From contig DJPL01000058.1 of the NCBI GenBank assembly GCA_002437415.1, forward strand, positions 1 to 34,494: a stretch of 34,494 bases of DNA, given 5' to 3'. The position numbers and the translations under genes are program-made. Numbering within the stretch: position 1 is the first letter of the stretch; each line of letters begins with the position of its first letter. Positions 8,003 through 16,235 of the stretch are shown here, piece by piece. A model generated the notes under the pieces. The model did not search any database. It was not told the DNA's origin and saw only the letters and a program-made list of their open reading frames with translations. The stretch is from Ruminococcaceae bacterium UBA6413. GTDB lineage: Bacteria > Bacillota > Clostridia > Oscillospirales > Ruminococcaceae.

Positions 8003-8607
8003 ATTACAACGAATCGCTTTGTATAATCGAAGCTCTTCTGTTCGCGTCGGGCGAGCCGATCTCACTCGACAGACTGAGCGAGGCAAGCGGCATTGAGCCC
8101 GAAACGGTAGCAAAGCTTATCGATCAGCTTGAAAGAAGATATAATGTTTCCGACAGTGCGATAAGAGTACTGCGGCTCGAAAATTCATATCAGCTTGCGA
8201 CAAGGGAAGAATACGCACCCTACATAAAGCGCGCAATGGAAAACAAGCGTCAGGCAAGGCTTTCGCCTGCAGCACTTGAAGTACTTGCGGTGGTAGCCTA
8301 CAATCAGCCCGTCACAAAGGCGTTTGTGGAGCAGGTCAGGGGCACTGACAGCTCAGGCGTTATAAATACGCTTGTAGACCGTGAGCTTCTGTATGAGGCA
8401 GGCAGACTTGAACTGCCGGGCAGACCGATAACATACAAGACGACAGATAACTTTCTGCGTTGCTTCAAGCTTGAAAGTCTGGCACAGCTGCCAAGTCTTC
8501 CCGACGAGGACGGTCAGCTGAACTTAAACGAGCTTGGCGCACTACAGCAGGATACAGATTACAGTGACGATGATACCGATATCGGCATCGATGAAAACGA
8601 GGAATAA
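7999..8607 (+). CDS. scpB: Segregation and condensation protein B
   Basis: The 202-aa protein starts at TTG 7999, overlapping the scpA stop. Two winged-helix domains are visible: IIEALLFASGEPISLDRLSEASG at the N-terminus and LSPAALEVLAVVAYNQPVTKAFVEQVRG in the middle, both classical ScpB signatures. It dimerises and stabilises the ScpA kleisin bridge on SMC. The C-terminal roughly 40 residues are very acidic (runs of D and E), as in many ScpB proteins. No independent Shine-Dalgarno is evident, consistent with translational coupling. Confidence 0.95.
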   Translation: MNYNESLCIIEALLFASGEPISLDRLSEASGIEPETVAKLIDQLERRYNVSDSAIRVLRLENSYQLATREEYAPYIKRAMENKRQARLSPAALEVLAVVAYNQPVTKAFVEQVRGTDSSGVINTLVDRELLYEAGRLELPGRPITYKTTDNFLRCFKLESLAQLPSLPDEDGQLNLNELGALQQDTDYSDDDTDIGIDENEE

Positions 8608-8664
8608 ATTGCTTTTCTCTGCGGATACTTTTACCGACAGGATACAGATAAAAACGGAGGGCTT

Positions 8665-9480
8665 ATGGGCTGGCTTATTTTTATAGATATATTGCTCATC
8701 ATAGTGCTCGCGCTTATGCTGTCCGTAACGGTGAACGTACACCTTAACGATGAAACGAGAATTAAAATAAAATATGCGGGAATAACGATATTTTCGATAT
8801 CTCCCGAAGCCGAAAAACAGCGAAAACAAAAGCAGGAAAAGAAGAAAGAAAAAAACAAGCCCCCCAAAAACGAAAGCAAACCGGCTTCGATCAAGGAAAA
8901 TAAACCTGCCCCAAAAAAGGCAGACACCGATGCAAATTCAACAAGCACCGCAAATAAGCCTAAAGGCAATGACAGTGCCAAAAACGAGAAGAAAACCGAG
9001 AAAAAGCCAAAAGAAAAAGAAAGCCTTATGTCTAAGCTCGGACTGAGCGGCGACATCGGCGAAACGACAGAATTTATAAAACAGCTTATCAATTCTGCAT
9101 CAAAGCCTGTAAAACGGCTTATCAGCCATATTCGCGTAAACAACCTTTATCTGTTTATAACGGCAAGCGGCGAAGATGCGGCTCAGGCGGCAATGAACTA
9201 CGGCAAGATAAACTGGCTTGTTTATACCGCAATTGCAGTACTGTATGAAGCGGTGAAGCTTGATATCAAAAAGATAGATATAACAGCCGACTTTACATCA
9301 GGTAAAACAGAATATGAGCTTTCGTGCAAGGTAAAGCTTCGGCTCGGAACGGCTCTGGGCTGTATCATATGGCTGTTATTCAGACTGCTGAAAATGTATC
9401 TGAAGATAAATTCAAATAATGTAAACAATAATTCTGCACAGGTAAAGAGAAAATCGAAACCTCAGGCAGGGAAAGCGTAA
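8665..9480 (+). CDS. DUF2953 membrane protein (YtfI-like)
   Basis: The 271-aa protein has one N-terminal transmembrane helix (about residues 4-24). After a short beta-type segment comes a highly charged lysine/glutamate/proline-rich linker (about 52-115). The C-terminal domain (KINWLVYTAIAVLYEAVKLDIKKIDITADFTSG and following) matches the DUF2953 pattern. In spore-forming Firmicutes this family sits immediately upstream of ytfJ, as here (22 bases apart), so a role in sporulation or envelope is likely but untested. The ATG follows ACGGAGGG. The long charged linker is low complexity and may vary between strains. Confidence 0.8.
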   Translation: MGWLIFIDILLIIVLALMLSVTVNVHLNDETRIKIKYAGITIFSISPEAEKQRKQKQEKKKEKNKPPKNESKPASIKENKPAPKKADTDANSTSTANKPKGNDSAKNEKKTEKKPKEKESLMSKLGLSGDIGETTEFIKQLINSASKPVKRLISHIRVNNLYLFITASGEDAAQAAMNYGKINWLVYTAIAVLYEAVKLDIKKIDITADFTSGKTEYELSCKVKLRLGTALGCIIWLLFRLLKMYLKINSNNVNNNSAQVKRKSKPQAGKA

Positions 9481-9502
9481 GCTTTCGGAAAGGAATAACA
9501 AA

Positions 9503-9907
9503 ATGGCAGAACAGCACCCTATCAACGGACTTATGGACACTTCTATGGAGAAGATAAGAGAGCTTGTTGACGTAAACACTATAATAGGCGATCCTATCAC
9601 TTCTCCCGACGGAACGATAATAATTCCCGTATCAAAGGTAAGCTTCGGCTTTGTTGCAGGCGGATCGGATCTGCCCACAAAAGCCCCCAAGGACGTATTT
9701 GCAGGCGGAAGCGGCGCAGGTATTACCATCAACCCTCAGGCTTTTATTGTTGTACAGCGTGACGGCGATGTAAAGATGCTTGAGCTCGGCGCAGGCGGAG
9801 GAGGATCGCTCGAGGGCATTATCAGCGGTGTACCCGACCTTATTTCCAAGGTAAAGGCTATCTTCTCAAAGGATAACGGCGAGGAAGAAGAAGCAACAGA
9901 AGAATAA
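9503..9907 (+). CDS. ytfJ: Sporulation protein YtfJ/GerW
   Basis: The 134-aa protein opens HPINGLMDTSMEKIRELVD, then DVNTIIGDPI and IIPVSKVSFGFVAGGSD, all strongly conserved in YtfJ/GerW. Glycine-rich segments (FAGGSGAGI, LGAGGGGS) and an acidic tail follow. In Bacillus the GerW family is needed for normal germination responses, but related genes also occur in non-sporulating Clostridia. AAAGGAATAAC precedes the ATG. It is followed by a hairpin (9922-9965) that overlaps the next gene's ribosome binding site. Confidence 0.93.
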   Translation: MAEQHPINGLMDTSMEKIRELVDVNTIIGDPITSPDGTIIIPVSKVSFGFVAGGSDLPTKAPKDVFAGGSGAGITINPQAFIVVQRDGDVKMLELGAGGGGSLEGIISGVPDLISKVKAIFSKDNGEEEEATEE

Positions 9908-9921
9908 GCAATAATAACAGC

Positions 9922-9965
9922 TGTCCTTTTCGCATAAGATATACAAGTACTATGCGGAAAGGACA
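9922..9965 (+). promoter_or_regulatory. 15-bp hairpin burying the ribosome binding site of the carboxypeptidase gene
   Basis: Bases 9922-9936 pair with 9951-9965 over 15 positions (one T-G wobble) around a 14-nt loop. The right arm contains GGAAAGGA, the only Shine-Dalgarno for the ATG at 9971. No T run follows, so it is not an obvious terminator. It may lower translation initiation unless opened, or act as a processing site between ytfJ and the next gene. Confidence 0.65.
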
Positions 9966-9970
9966 ACATT

Positions 9971-11143
9971 ATGCGAAGAAAAATTATATCGGCTGTGATA
10001 TGCGCAGCCTTTGTACTTATGTCCTCTGTGCCTGTATGCGCACAGGAGGAAAGCTCACTTTATTATCTTGAAAATACCGATAAAGCAGGGCTTGACGTAT
10101 CTGCGGTAAGCGCTATTCTGATAGAAGCGGATACAGGTACGGTGCTCTTTTCAAAGAACGAAAAGGAGCACAGACAGATAGCAAGCACCACTAAGATAAT
10201 GACTGCTCTGCTGACGCTTGAAGCGGGAGAGCCCGACAAGGAATTTCAGGTCGACTCCGCGGCGATAAAGGTCGAAGGTACTTCTATGGGACTGCGCGAG
10301 GGTGATAAGGTCACACGCAGAGCCCTGTGCTACGGTATGCTACTGCCTTCGGGAAACGATGCGGCAAATGCGGCGGCAGTGAATATTTCGGGCAGTAAAA
10401 CCGCTTTTGCAAAGCTTATGAACAGCAGAGCAAAAGAAATCGGTATGACCGATACTAACTTTGTCACGCCGTCGGGACTTGACGCTGAGGGGCAGTATTC
10501 ATGCGCGTATGATCTTGCTCTGCTTTCGCGGGAAGCGATGAACAACAAAGATTTTGCGGAAATATGCGCTTTATCGAAAGCAAAGGTAGCATTCGGCAAC
10601 CCGATAAGCGAGCGGTGGCTTGTGAACTCCAACAAGCTGCTGACAAGCTATGACGGCTGTATCGGCATTAAAACAGGCTTCACCGACAGTGCAAGAAGAA
10701 CGCTTGTAAGCTGTGCGGAGCGTGACGGTGTAAAGCTTATTGCTGTGACGCTGAACGCCCCCGATGACTGGAGCGACCACACGAAAATGCTTGACTACGG
10801 CTTTGAAAAGGTAAGGATGTGTGATTTTACCTATGACACTTCCGGGCTTGATTTGCCTGTAATAGGCTCGGATAAGGAAACGGTCGGCATAAAGTGCGAC
10901 AGAGTGCAACTCCCCCTTTGTGATGAACAAAAGGAAAATGTAACGGTAAAGGTTTACCTGCCGGGATTTGTCTATGCGGGATTATCCGCAGGCGATAAGG
11001 TCGGGGAAATATGCTATGAGCTTAACGGTAAAACCGTTGCCGCGGCAGAGCTCACTGCGGCAGAAAGCTGCGTGCAGATAAAACAAAAAGCGGATATTTT
11101 TACCGTGATATATAAATTCATTGCGGGACTGCTTACCCGCTGA
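9971..11143 (+). CDS. dacB: D-alanyl-D-alanine carboxypeptidase (PBP5/DacB-like)
   Basis: The 390-aa secreted serine peptidase S11 trims the terminal D-alanine of peptidoglycan stem peptides. The signal peptide is cleaved after about residue 24 (PVCA). The three active-site motifs are intact: S72-T-T-K75, S127-G-N129 and K234-T-G236. A PBP5-type C-terminal beta domain follows, ending in an amphipathic helix (DIFTVIYKFIAGLLTR) suited to membrane anchoring. In Bacillus subtilis dacB lies in scpA-scpB-ypuI-dacB-spmA-spmB-rluB; the order here is the same minus spmAB, which supports the symbol, though dacF is an alternative. The Shine-Dalgarno is inside the hairpin at 9922-9965. Confidence 0.9.
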   Translation: MRRKIISAVICAAFVLMSSVPVCAQEESSLYYLENTDKAGLDVSAVSAILIEADTGTVLFSKNEKEHRQIASTTKIMTALLTLEAGEPDKEFQVDSAAIKVEGTSMGLREGDKVTRRALCYGMLLPSGNDAANAAAVNISGSKTAFAKLMNSRAKEIGMTDTNFVTPSGLDAEGQYSCAYDLALLSREAMNNKDFAEICALSKAKVAFGNPISERWLVNSNKLLTSYDGCIGIKTGFTDSARRTLVSCAERDGVKLIAVTLNAPDDWSDHTKMLDYGFEKVRMCDFTYDTSGLDLPVIGSDKETVGIKCDRVQLPLCDEQKENVTVKVYLPGFVYAGLSAGDKVGEICYELNGKTVAAAELTAAESCVQIKQKADIFTVIYKFIAGLLTR

Positions 11144-11175
11144 TGAGGCTGAATATGAAAGGATCGTAAAAAGCA

Positions 11176-11931
11176 ATGGAAAAAGTCAGATTACAGAAAA
11201 TAATCGCAGACAGCGGCTACTGCTCGCGCAGAAAAGCCGAGGAATATATTGAGCAGGGCTGTGTAAAGGTAAACGGCAGACCTGTTTCCATAGGCGACAA
11301 GGCAGACCCTAAAAACGATATAGTGACCGTAAACGGTGAGAAGATCAACACAAACGATACACAACTCAGATACATCAAGCTGTATAAGCCGAGAGGATAT
11401 GTGACCACAATGGCAGACACACACGGCAGAAAGATAGTAACAGACCTGCTCGACGATATTGACGAGCGTGTTTACCCTGTCGGCAGACTTGACAAGGACT
11501 CCGAGGGACTGCTGATACTTACAAATGACGGCGCACTTGCAAACGCCATAATGCACCCGTCACGCCACATAAAGAAGCGTTACCGCGTTACCGTAAGAGG
11601 CGAGGTAACAGACGACAAGCTGACAACGCTTGCGTCGGGTGTCAAGATAGACACGTGCGTAACACTTCCCTGCACCGTTGCGGTCCTCACAGAGGAAGAA
11701 AACAGGACCGTGCTTGAATTTACGATAGCAGAGGGCAAGAACAGACAGATAAGAAAGATGTGTGAGGCTGTAAAATTACAGATAGTACGTCTTAAGAGAA
11801 ATGCTGTCGGAAACGTAAAGCTCGGTATGTTAAAGCCCGGTGAATGGGCAGACCTTACGGCAGAAGAATTAAAGGGACTTAAGGCGCTCGTTTCAAGCGA
11901 CAAGTCGGCTAATAGAACAGGAAGAAAATGA
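11176..11931 (+). CDS. rluB: Pseudouridine synthase, RsuA/RluB family
   Basis: The 251-aa protein has an N-terminal S4 RNA-binding domain (RLQKIIADSGYCSRRKAEEYIEQG) and a RsuA-type catalytic domain with VGRLDKDSEGLLILTNDG, whose aspartate in RLD is the nucleophile. The C-terminal EGKNRQIRKM motif is also diagnostic. It isomerises a uridine in rRNA, probably 23S near position 2605, if it is RluB as in the syntenic Bacillus gene. The C-terminus is basic. It overlaps the next gene by 4 bases (ATGA). Confidence 0.93.
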   Translation: MEKVRLQKIIADSGYCSRRKAEEYIEQGCVKVNGRPVSIGDKADPKNDIVTVNGEKINTNDTQLRYIKLYKPRGYVTTMADTHGRKIVTDLLDDIDERVYPVGRLDKDSEGLLILTNDGALANAIMHPSRHIKKRYRVTVRGEVTDDKLTTLASGVKIDTCVTLPCTVAVLTEEENRTVLEFTIAEGKNRQIRKMCEAVKLQIVRLKRNAVGNVKLGMLKPGEWADLTAEELKGLKALVSSDKSANRTGRK

Positions 11932-12260
11932 TAACGATACTGAGAAACAAAGATATTTCCGACAAGCTCGTATTCGAGGCAAAGGACGATGATACGCCGA
12001 TAGGCTCTGTCACCTGCTCCACCGACGGTGAAACGCTGTTTGTGGAAACGCTGGAAACGCCATACATAATGCTTGTTGACGGACTTATGAGAACGGCTAT
12101 GAACTACGCGCTCAACCACTATATAAATAAGTGCACCGTAAATATGCAGTCGGAAACGGTGTGGAACGAGCTTGTAAAGCGTGGTTTTGTGCAAAACAAC
12201 GATAATCACATCTCAGACATTGATAATTTTTTCACATCTCATAAAAGTTGCAAAAAATAG
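11928..12260 (+). CDS. Small GNAT-like protein
   Basis: The 110-aa product is translated from an ATG overlapping the rluB stop, so it is probably coupled to it. The pattern (IGSVTCSTDG strand, FVETLETP strand, a helix VDGLMRTAMNYALNHY, then MQSETVWNELVKRGFV) resembles the C-terminal half of a GNAT acetyltransferase, but the acyl-CoA loop is not recognisable. It may be a degenerate or shortened GNAT-fold protein. No substrate can be suggested. The tail is rich in serine, histidine and lysine. Confidence 0.65.
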   Translation: MITILRNKDISDKLVFEAKDDDTPIGSVTCSTDGETLFVETLETPYIMLVDGLMRTAMNYALNHYINKCTVNMQSETVWNELVKRGFVQNNDNHISDIDNFFTSHKSCKK

Positions 12261-12270
12261 CGAATTTCGC

Positions 12271-12299
12271 TTGTTATTAAAGCTGAAATGAGTTATAAT
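12271..12299 (+). promoter_or_regulatory. Promoter of the carboxyltransferase/biotin carrier genes
   Basis: TTGTTA (12271-12276) and TATAAT (12294-12299) are 17 bp apart. Transcription would start near 12306, leaving a leader of about 100 nt before the ATG at 12406. The leader has a weak TGCCA/GGCA hairpin but no recognisable riboswitch. Confidence 0.72.
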
Positions 12300-12405
12300 T
12301 ATACTTGAATATGATGTGCCATTGGCATAATTATACAACGGCGGTCAGTGCTGATTTCGGCGACTTACCGCTTCACAGAAAAGTGAGAACGGAGGAATTC
12401 TGGCA

Positions 12406-13770
12406 ATGAAGAAAACAATTGCTGAAATGGAGCAGACAGCCGCAAGCGAAGCTGCAAACAAGCTCATCTCTCTGTTTGACGAGGACAGCTTTGTCGAGCT
12501 TGGCAAATTTGTCGGCGCAAACGGCGAAAAGACAGGCGTTGTAAGCGGTTACGGCTATGTTGACGGTGCGGTCGTATACGCGTACGCACAGGATACAAGT
12601 GTTAATGCAGGTGCGATAAATACCGCGGCGGCTCTTAAGGTAAAGAAGGTTTACGAGCTGGCACTTAAGAACGGCGCTCCTGTTATCGGTATCTTTGACT
12701 CAAAGGGCGGAGATATCAAGGAAGGTATGAAGACACTCGGTGCATACGGTGAGATAGCTAAGATGAGTGCGGCACTTTCGGGTGCTGTTCCCCAGATAGC
12801 TGTAGTTGACGGTCTTTGTGCAGGCACAGCCGCTATGATAGCATGTATGGCTGATGTAGTTATCATGACCGAAAAGTCCGAGCTGTTCATGACAGCACCT
12901 TTTACAGCTGACGATAAGACAGCGGGTGCCGGCACAGCCGAGAATGCCGCTAAGTCAGGTGTAGCCGCTATCCTCGCAAAGGACAGCGAAGAAGCTATAG
13001 CCAAGGCTAAGCAGTTATTATCCGTTCTCCCTGCAAACAATCTTGAAACGGCAGGAAACGATTATTATATTGAAAATGATGCAACTGTATCGGCTGACCT
13101 CAAGGGCGTCGATCTTATAAATGCGGTAGCAGACAAGGACAGCGTTATCGAGCTTTACAAGCAGTTCGGTACATCTGCTGTTACGGCTCTTGCAAGCCTT
13201 AACTGGAGAACGGTAGGCTTCGTTGGTACAAACAACGGTACAAAGCTTACAGCCGAGGACAGCGCTAAGATAGCTCGTTTTGTTACACTTTGTGACGCTT
13301 ATTCTATCCCCGTTGTTACATTTGTTGACAGCGAGGGCTTTGAAAAGTCAAGTGCGGCAGAGCTTGCAGGAAGCATCCGCGACAGTGCAAAGCTTGCACA
13401 GGCATACGCTTCCGCTACAACAGCAAAGATCGCAGTTGTAACAGGCAAGGCTTACGGCAGTGCTTATGTAGCGCTCGCAAGCACATCGGCAGGCAGTGAC
13501 TTCACATTTGCATGGGAAGACGCAGTTATCGCTCCCACAACTCCCGAGGCGGCAGTTGTATTCTTAAACGGTGTTTCTGAGGACAATGCAAAGCAGGCTC
13601 AGGAATATGCAGAAAACGAGGCTGACGCATTCACAGCGGCGGCTAACGGATATGTTGACAGAGTTATCACGGCAGACGATACAAAGTCAGCTCTGACATC
13701 TGCAATTGAAGCAACATCTTCAAAGAGAGTTGTTGCTCCTGCAAAGAAGCACGTTAATTTCGTATACTAA
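12406..13770 (+). CDS. Biotin-dependent carboxyltransferase, methylmalonyl/propionyl-CoA type (12S-like)
   Basis: The 454-aa protein has two crotonase-like halves typical of PccB/MmdA/transcarboxylase 12S. N-half: GAPVIGIFDSKGGDIKEGMKTL and VPQIAVVDGLCAGTAAMIACMADVVIM. C-half: the fragments SIPVVTFVDSEGF, KIAVVTGKAYGSAYVAL and FAWEDAVIAPTTPEAAV. It would move a carboxyl group between an acyl-CoA and carboxybiotin. It is shorter than usual (about 510). Paired glycines expected in both oxyanion loops appear as CAGT and YGSA, so it is a divergent member. The start has GGAGG. Codon use is biased as in highly expressed genes. It is followed after 24 bases by the biotin carrier. The exact acyl-CoA is not readable from sequence. 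Confidence 0.85.
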   Translation: MKKTIAEMEQTAASEAANKLISLFDEDSFVELGKFVGANGEKTGVVSGYGYVDGAVVYAYAQDTSVNAGAINTAAALKVKKVYELALKNGAPVIGIFDSKGGDIKEGMKTLGAYGEIAKMSAALSGAVPQIAVVDGLCAGTAAMIACMADVVIMTEKSELFMTAPFTADDKTAGAGTAENAAKSGVAAILAKDSEEAIAKAKQLLSVLPANNLETAGNDYYIENDATVSADLKGVDLINAVADKDSVIELYKQFGTSAVTALASLNWRTVGFVGTNNGTKLTAEDSAKIARFVTLCDAYSIPVVTFVDSEGFEKSSAAELAGSIRDSAKLAQAYASATTAKIAVVTGKAYGSAYVALASTSAGSDFTFAWEDAVIAPTTPEAAVVFLNGVSEDNAKQAQEYAENEADAFTAAANGYVDRVITADDTKSALTSAIEATSSKRVVAPAKKHVNFVY

Positions 13771-13794
13771 TCGACATAAGAAAGGAATTTTGTT

Positions 13795-14160
13795 ATGAAA
13801 AGATACAATATCACAGTAAACGGTACAGCTTACGATGTAACCGTTGAAGAAACAGACGGCAGTGCAGCTCCCGTAGCCGCACCCGCAGCGGCTCCCGCTT
13901 CCAAGAAGGCAGCAGCTCCCGCTGCTCCCGCAGGCGCACAGGGCGGCGTTAAGATAAACGCTCCCATGCCCGGCACGATTGTTGACGTTAAGCTCGCAGT
14001 AGGCGCTAAGGTTACAAACGGTACAGTAATCGCAGTTCTTGAAGCTATGAAAATGGAAAACGACGTTGTAGCAAGCTGTGACGGTACAATTGCAAGCATC
14101 AATGTTACAAAGGGTCAGTCTGTTGAAACAGGCACACTGATTGCAACAATCAATGCGTAA
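13795..14160 (+). CDS. Biotin carboxyl carrier protein
   Basis: The 121-aa protein has a short N-terminal segment (MKRYNITVNGTAYDVTVEE), an alanine/proline-rich flexible linker (about 23-50) and a biotinyl domain. The biotin-attachment motif is EAMKMEN, with K86 the acceptor. This layout matches the 1.3S subunit of transcarboxylase and the gamma/C subunits of Na+ decarboxylases. It lies between the two carboxyltransferase genes, with AAAGGAA as ribosome binding site. BirA at 19715-20701 would biotinylate it. The swinging arm would shuttle CO2 between the carboxyltransferases and the membrane beta subunit. Confidence 0.95.
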   Translation: MKRYNITVNGTAYDVTVEETDGSAAPVAAPAAAPASKKAAAPAAPAGAQGGVKINAPMPGTIVDVKLAVGAKVTNGTVIAVLEAMKMENDVVASCDGTIASINVTKGQSVETGTLIATINA

Positions 14161-14188
14161 CTCTTGACTGAAAGGAATAAATAAGGTT

Positions 14189-15586
14189 ATGGCAAAAGTA
14201 GGAATTACCGAAACCGTACTGCGTGACGCTCATCAGTCGCTTATCGCAACCAGAATGACTACTGAAGAAATGCTCCCTATCCTTTCCACAATGGACAAGG
14301 TTGGCTATCATTCAGTTGAGTGCTGGGGCGGTGCTACATTTGACGCATGCTTACGTTTCTTAAATGAAGACCCCTGGGACAGACTGCGTATATTAAGACG
14401 TGAAATGCCTCACACAAAGTTACAGATGCTGTTCAGAGGACAGAATATGCTCGGCTACCGTCACTATGCTGACGATGTACTTGAGTACTTTGTTCAGAAG
14501 TCTGTAGCAAACGGTATTGATATAATCAGAATTTTCGATGCGCTCAACGACATCAGAAACCTCGAAACAGCCGTTAAGGCTGCAAAGAAGGAGGGCGCAC
14601 ACGCTCAGATAGCTATCTCTTACACACTCGGTGAAGTATTCACAGAACAGTACTACATCGACTACGCTAAGAGAATAGAAGAAGCAGGCGCTGACTCTAT
14701 CTGTATCAAGGATATGGCTGCTCTGCTTACTCCTTTTGAAACAGAAAGACTTGTAAAGGCACTCAAGGGCGCTGTAAATATCCCGATCCAGCTCCATACA
14801 CACTACACATCAGGTCTTGCATCTATGTGTCTGTTAAAGGGTATCGAATCAGGCGTTGACGTAATCGATACGGCAATGTCTCCCTTAGCGCTCGGTACAT
14901 CACACGCTCCCACAGAGTCAATGGTTGCCGCATTACAGGGTACAGAATATGACACGGGACTTGACTTAAAGCTCCTCACAGAGATAAGAGAATACTTCAT
15001 GACACTGCGTAAGAAGTACATCGACAGCGGTCTGCTTGATCCCAAGCTCCTCGCAGTTGACGCAAACGCTCTTATTTATCAGGTTCCCGGCGGCATGCTT
15101 TCAAACCTCCTCTCACAGCTTAAGCAGGCAGGTAAGTCTGACAAGTTCGAGGAAGTTCTTAAGGAAGTTCCGCGTGTAAGAGCAGACGCAGGTTTCCCGC
15201 CTCTGGTTACACCTACATCACAGATCGTCGGTACACAGGCTGTATTCAATGTAATTCTCGGTGAGCGTTACAAGACGGTTACTAAGGAATTCAAGGGTCT
15301 TGTTAAGGGTAGCTACGGTAAGACTCCCGCTCCTATCGATCCCGAATTCAGAAAGAAGATCCTCGGTGACGAACAGCCTATCGATTGCCGTCCCGCAGAT
15401 CTCATTGAACCCGAGCTTGAAAAGCTTAAGGCTGAATGTGCTAAGTGGTCACAGCAGGACGAGGACGTATTAAGCTACGCTATGTTCGGACAGGTAGCCG
15501 AAAAGTTCTTTGAAAAGCGTAAGGACAAGCAGCTTGGCATTGACGCTGAACACGCTGACAAGGCTAACAAGGTAATGCCCGTATAA
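14189..15586 (+). CDS. Oxaloacetate decarboxylase alpha-type carboxyltransferase (5S-like)
   Basis: The 465-aa TIM-barrel protein of the pyruvate carboxylase/OadA family starts ITETVLRDAHQSLIATRM. Metal-site residues are visible: D13, the expected carbamylated lysine K174 in IKDMAA, and H203 and H205 in LHTHYTSG. It ends without a biotin domain, which is on the separate carrier gene upstream. Length and domain content match transcarboxylase 5S. It would exchange carboxyl groups between oxaloacetate and biotin, giving pyruvate. It is 29 bases after the carrier gene and is followed by a terminator, so the three genes form one operon. Confidence 0.93.
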   Translation: MAKVGITETVLRDAHQSLIATRMTTEEMLPILSTMDKVGYHSVECWGGATFDACLRFLNEDPWDRLRILRREMPHTKLQMLFRGQNMLGYRHYADDVLEYFVQKSVANGIDIIRIFDALNDIRNLETAVKAAKKEGAHAQIAISYTLGEVFTEQYYIDYAKRIEEAGADSICIKDMAALLTPFETERLVKALKGAVNIPIQLHTHYTSGLASMCLLKGIESGVDVIDTAMSPLALGTSHAPTESMVAALQGTEYDTGLDLKLLTEIREYFMTLRKKYIDSGLLDPKLLAVDANALIYQVPGGMLSNLLSQLKQAGKSDKFEEVLKEVPRVRADAGFPPLVTPTSQIVGTQAVFNVILGERYKTVTKEFKGLVKGSYGKTPAPIDPEFRKKILGDEQPIDCRPADLIEPELEKLKAECAKWSQQDEDVLSYAMFGQVAEKFFEKRKDKQLGIDAEHADKANKVMPV

Positions 15587-15600
15587 TTTAAACTTAACTG

Positions 15601-15629
15601 CGGCAGGTTGAAATACACCTGCCGTTTTT
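15601..15629 (+). terminator. Intrinsic terminator of the carboxyltransferase operon
   Basis: An 8-bp stem CGGCAGGT/ACCTGCCG with an 8-nt loop is followed by five T. Confidence 0.9.
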
Positions 15630-15652
15630 AATAACTTGAAAAGGACAGAAAA

Positions 15653-16093
15653 ATGAACAGACGCAGACGCACGGACGAACCCGTAAAGAATATACACAGA
15701 GAAACAGAATATCACACTGTCTTGACCGATGACGGAACGCAGGACGAGGGCTTTGACTGTAAGGCCTGCGGAAAGTTCATCACAATAAAGGACTGCGGCA
15801 CAAATAACCGCAACCACTGCCCTCACTGCCTGTCAAGCATACACCTTGACAATATACCCGGTGACCGCTCGGCAGACTGCGGCGGAATTATGGAGCCTAT
15901 CAGCATTTATGTCCGTCCCGACGGAGAATGGGCGCTGATACACCGCTGTAAGAAGTGCGGCGAGCTGAAAATCAACAGGATAGCGGCTGACGACAACGAA
16001 TATCTGCTGTTGTCGCTGGCATGCAAGCCGCTTGCTAATCCGCCCTTCCCGCTCAGTGCTTTATCAACACCTTTCGGCAAGGATAATAAGTAA
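15653..16093 (+). CDS. RNHCP domain zinc-binding protein
   Basis: The 146-aa protein contains the sequence that names its family, NRNHCPHCL, followed by SSIHLDNIPGDR, CGGIMEPI, WALIHRCKKCGE and IAADDN. Paired cysteines (CKAC, CPHC, CKKC) point to zinc ribbons. Function is unknown; nucleic-acid binding is often assumed for such ribbons but not shown. The ATG is 24 bases after the preceding terminator and no good promoter is seen between them, so expression may depend on readthrough. A terminator follows. Confidence 0.85.
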   Translation: MNRRRRTDEPVKNIHRETEYHTVLTDDGTQDEGFDCKACGKFITIKDCGTNNRNHCPHCLSSIHLDNIPGDRSADCGGIMEPISIYVRPDGEWALIHRCKKCGELKINRIAADDNEYLLLSLACKPLANPPFPLSALSTPFGKDNK

Positions 16094-16104
16094 TCATCTG
16101 CTGA

Positions 16105-16139
16105 AAACCGCCCCGTGCAATTTACACAGGGCGGTTTTT
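16105..16139 (+). terminator. Intrinsic terminator after the RNHCP gene
   Basis: The stem AACCGCCC/GGGCGGTT is extended by GTG/CAC past one mismatch and followed by five T. Confidence 0.88.
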
Positions 16140-16168
16140 CTATGCCGGATTACGGATATACGATACAC

Positions 16169-16199
16169 AAAAAGCCCACGCACCGAAATGCGTGGGCTT
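16169..16199 (-). terminator. Intrinsic terminator of the surface-protein gene
   Basis: An 11-bp perfect stem (16172-16182 with 16189-16199) and a 6-nt loop; the A run at 16169-16173 becomes the T tract on the minus strand. Confidence 0.9.
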
Positions 16200-16235
16200 A
16201 TGTTACATTTTAATGTACTTTACCGTGAAAAGAAA

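Noticed and set aside
12300..12405. Riboswitch in the leader of the carboxyltransferase operon
   Set aside because: The leader has only weak pairing and no recognisable conserved core.
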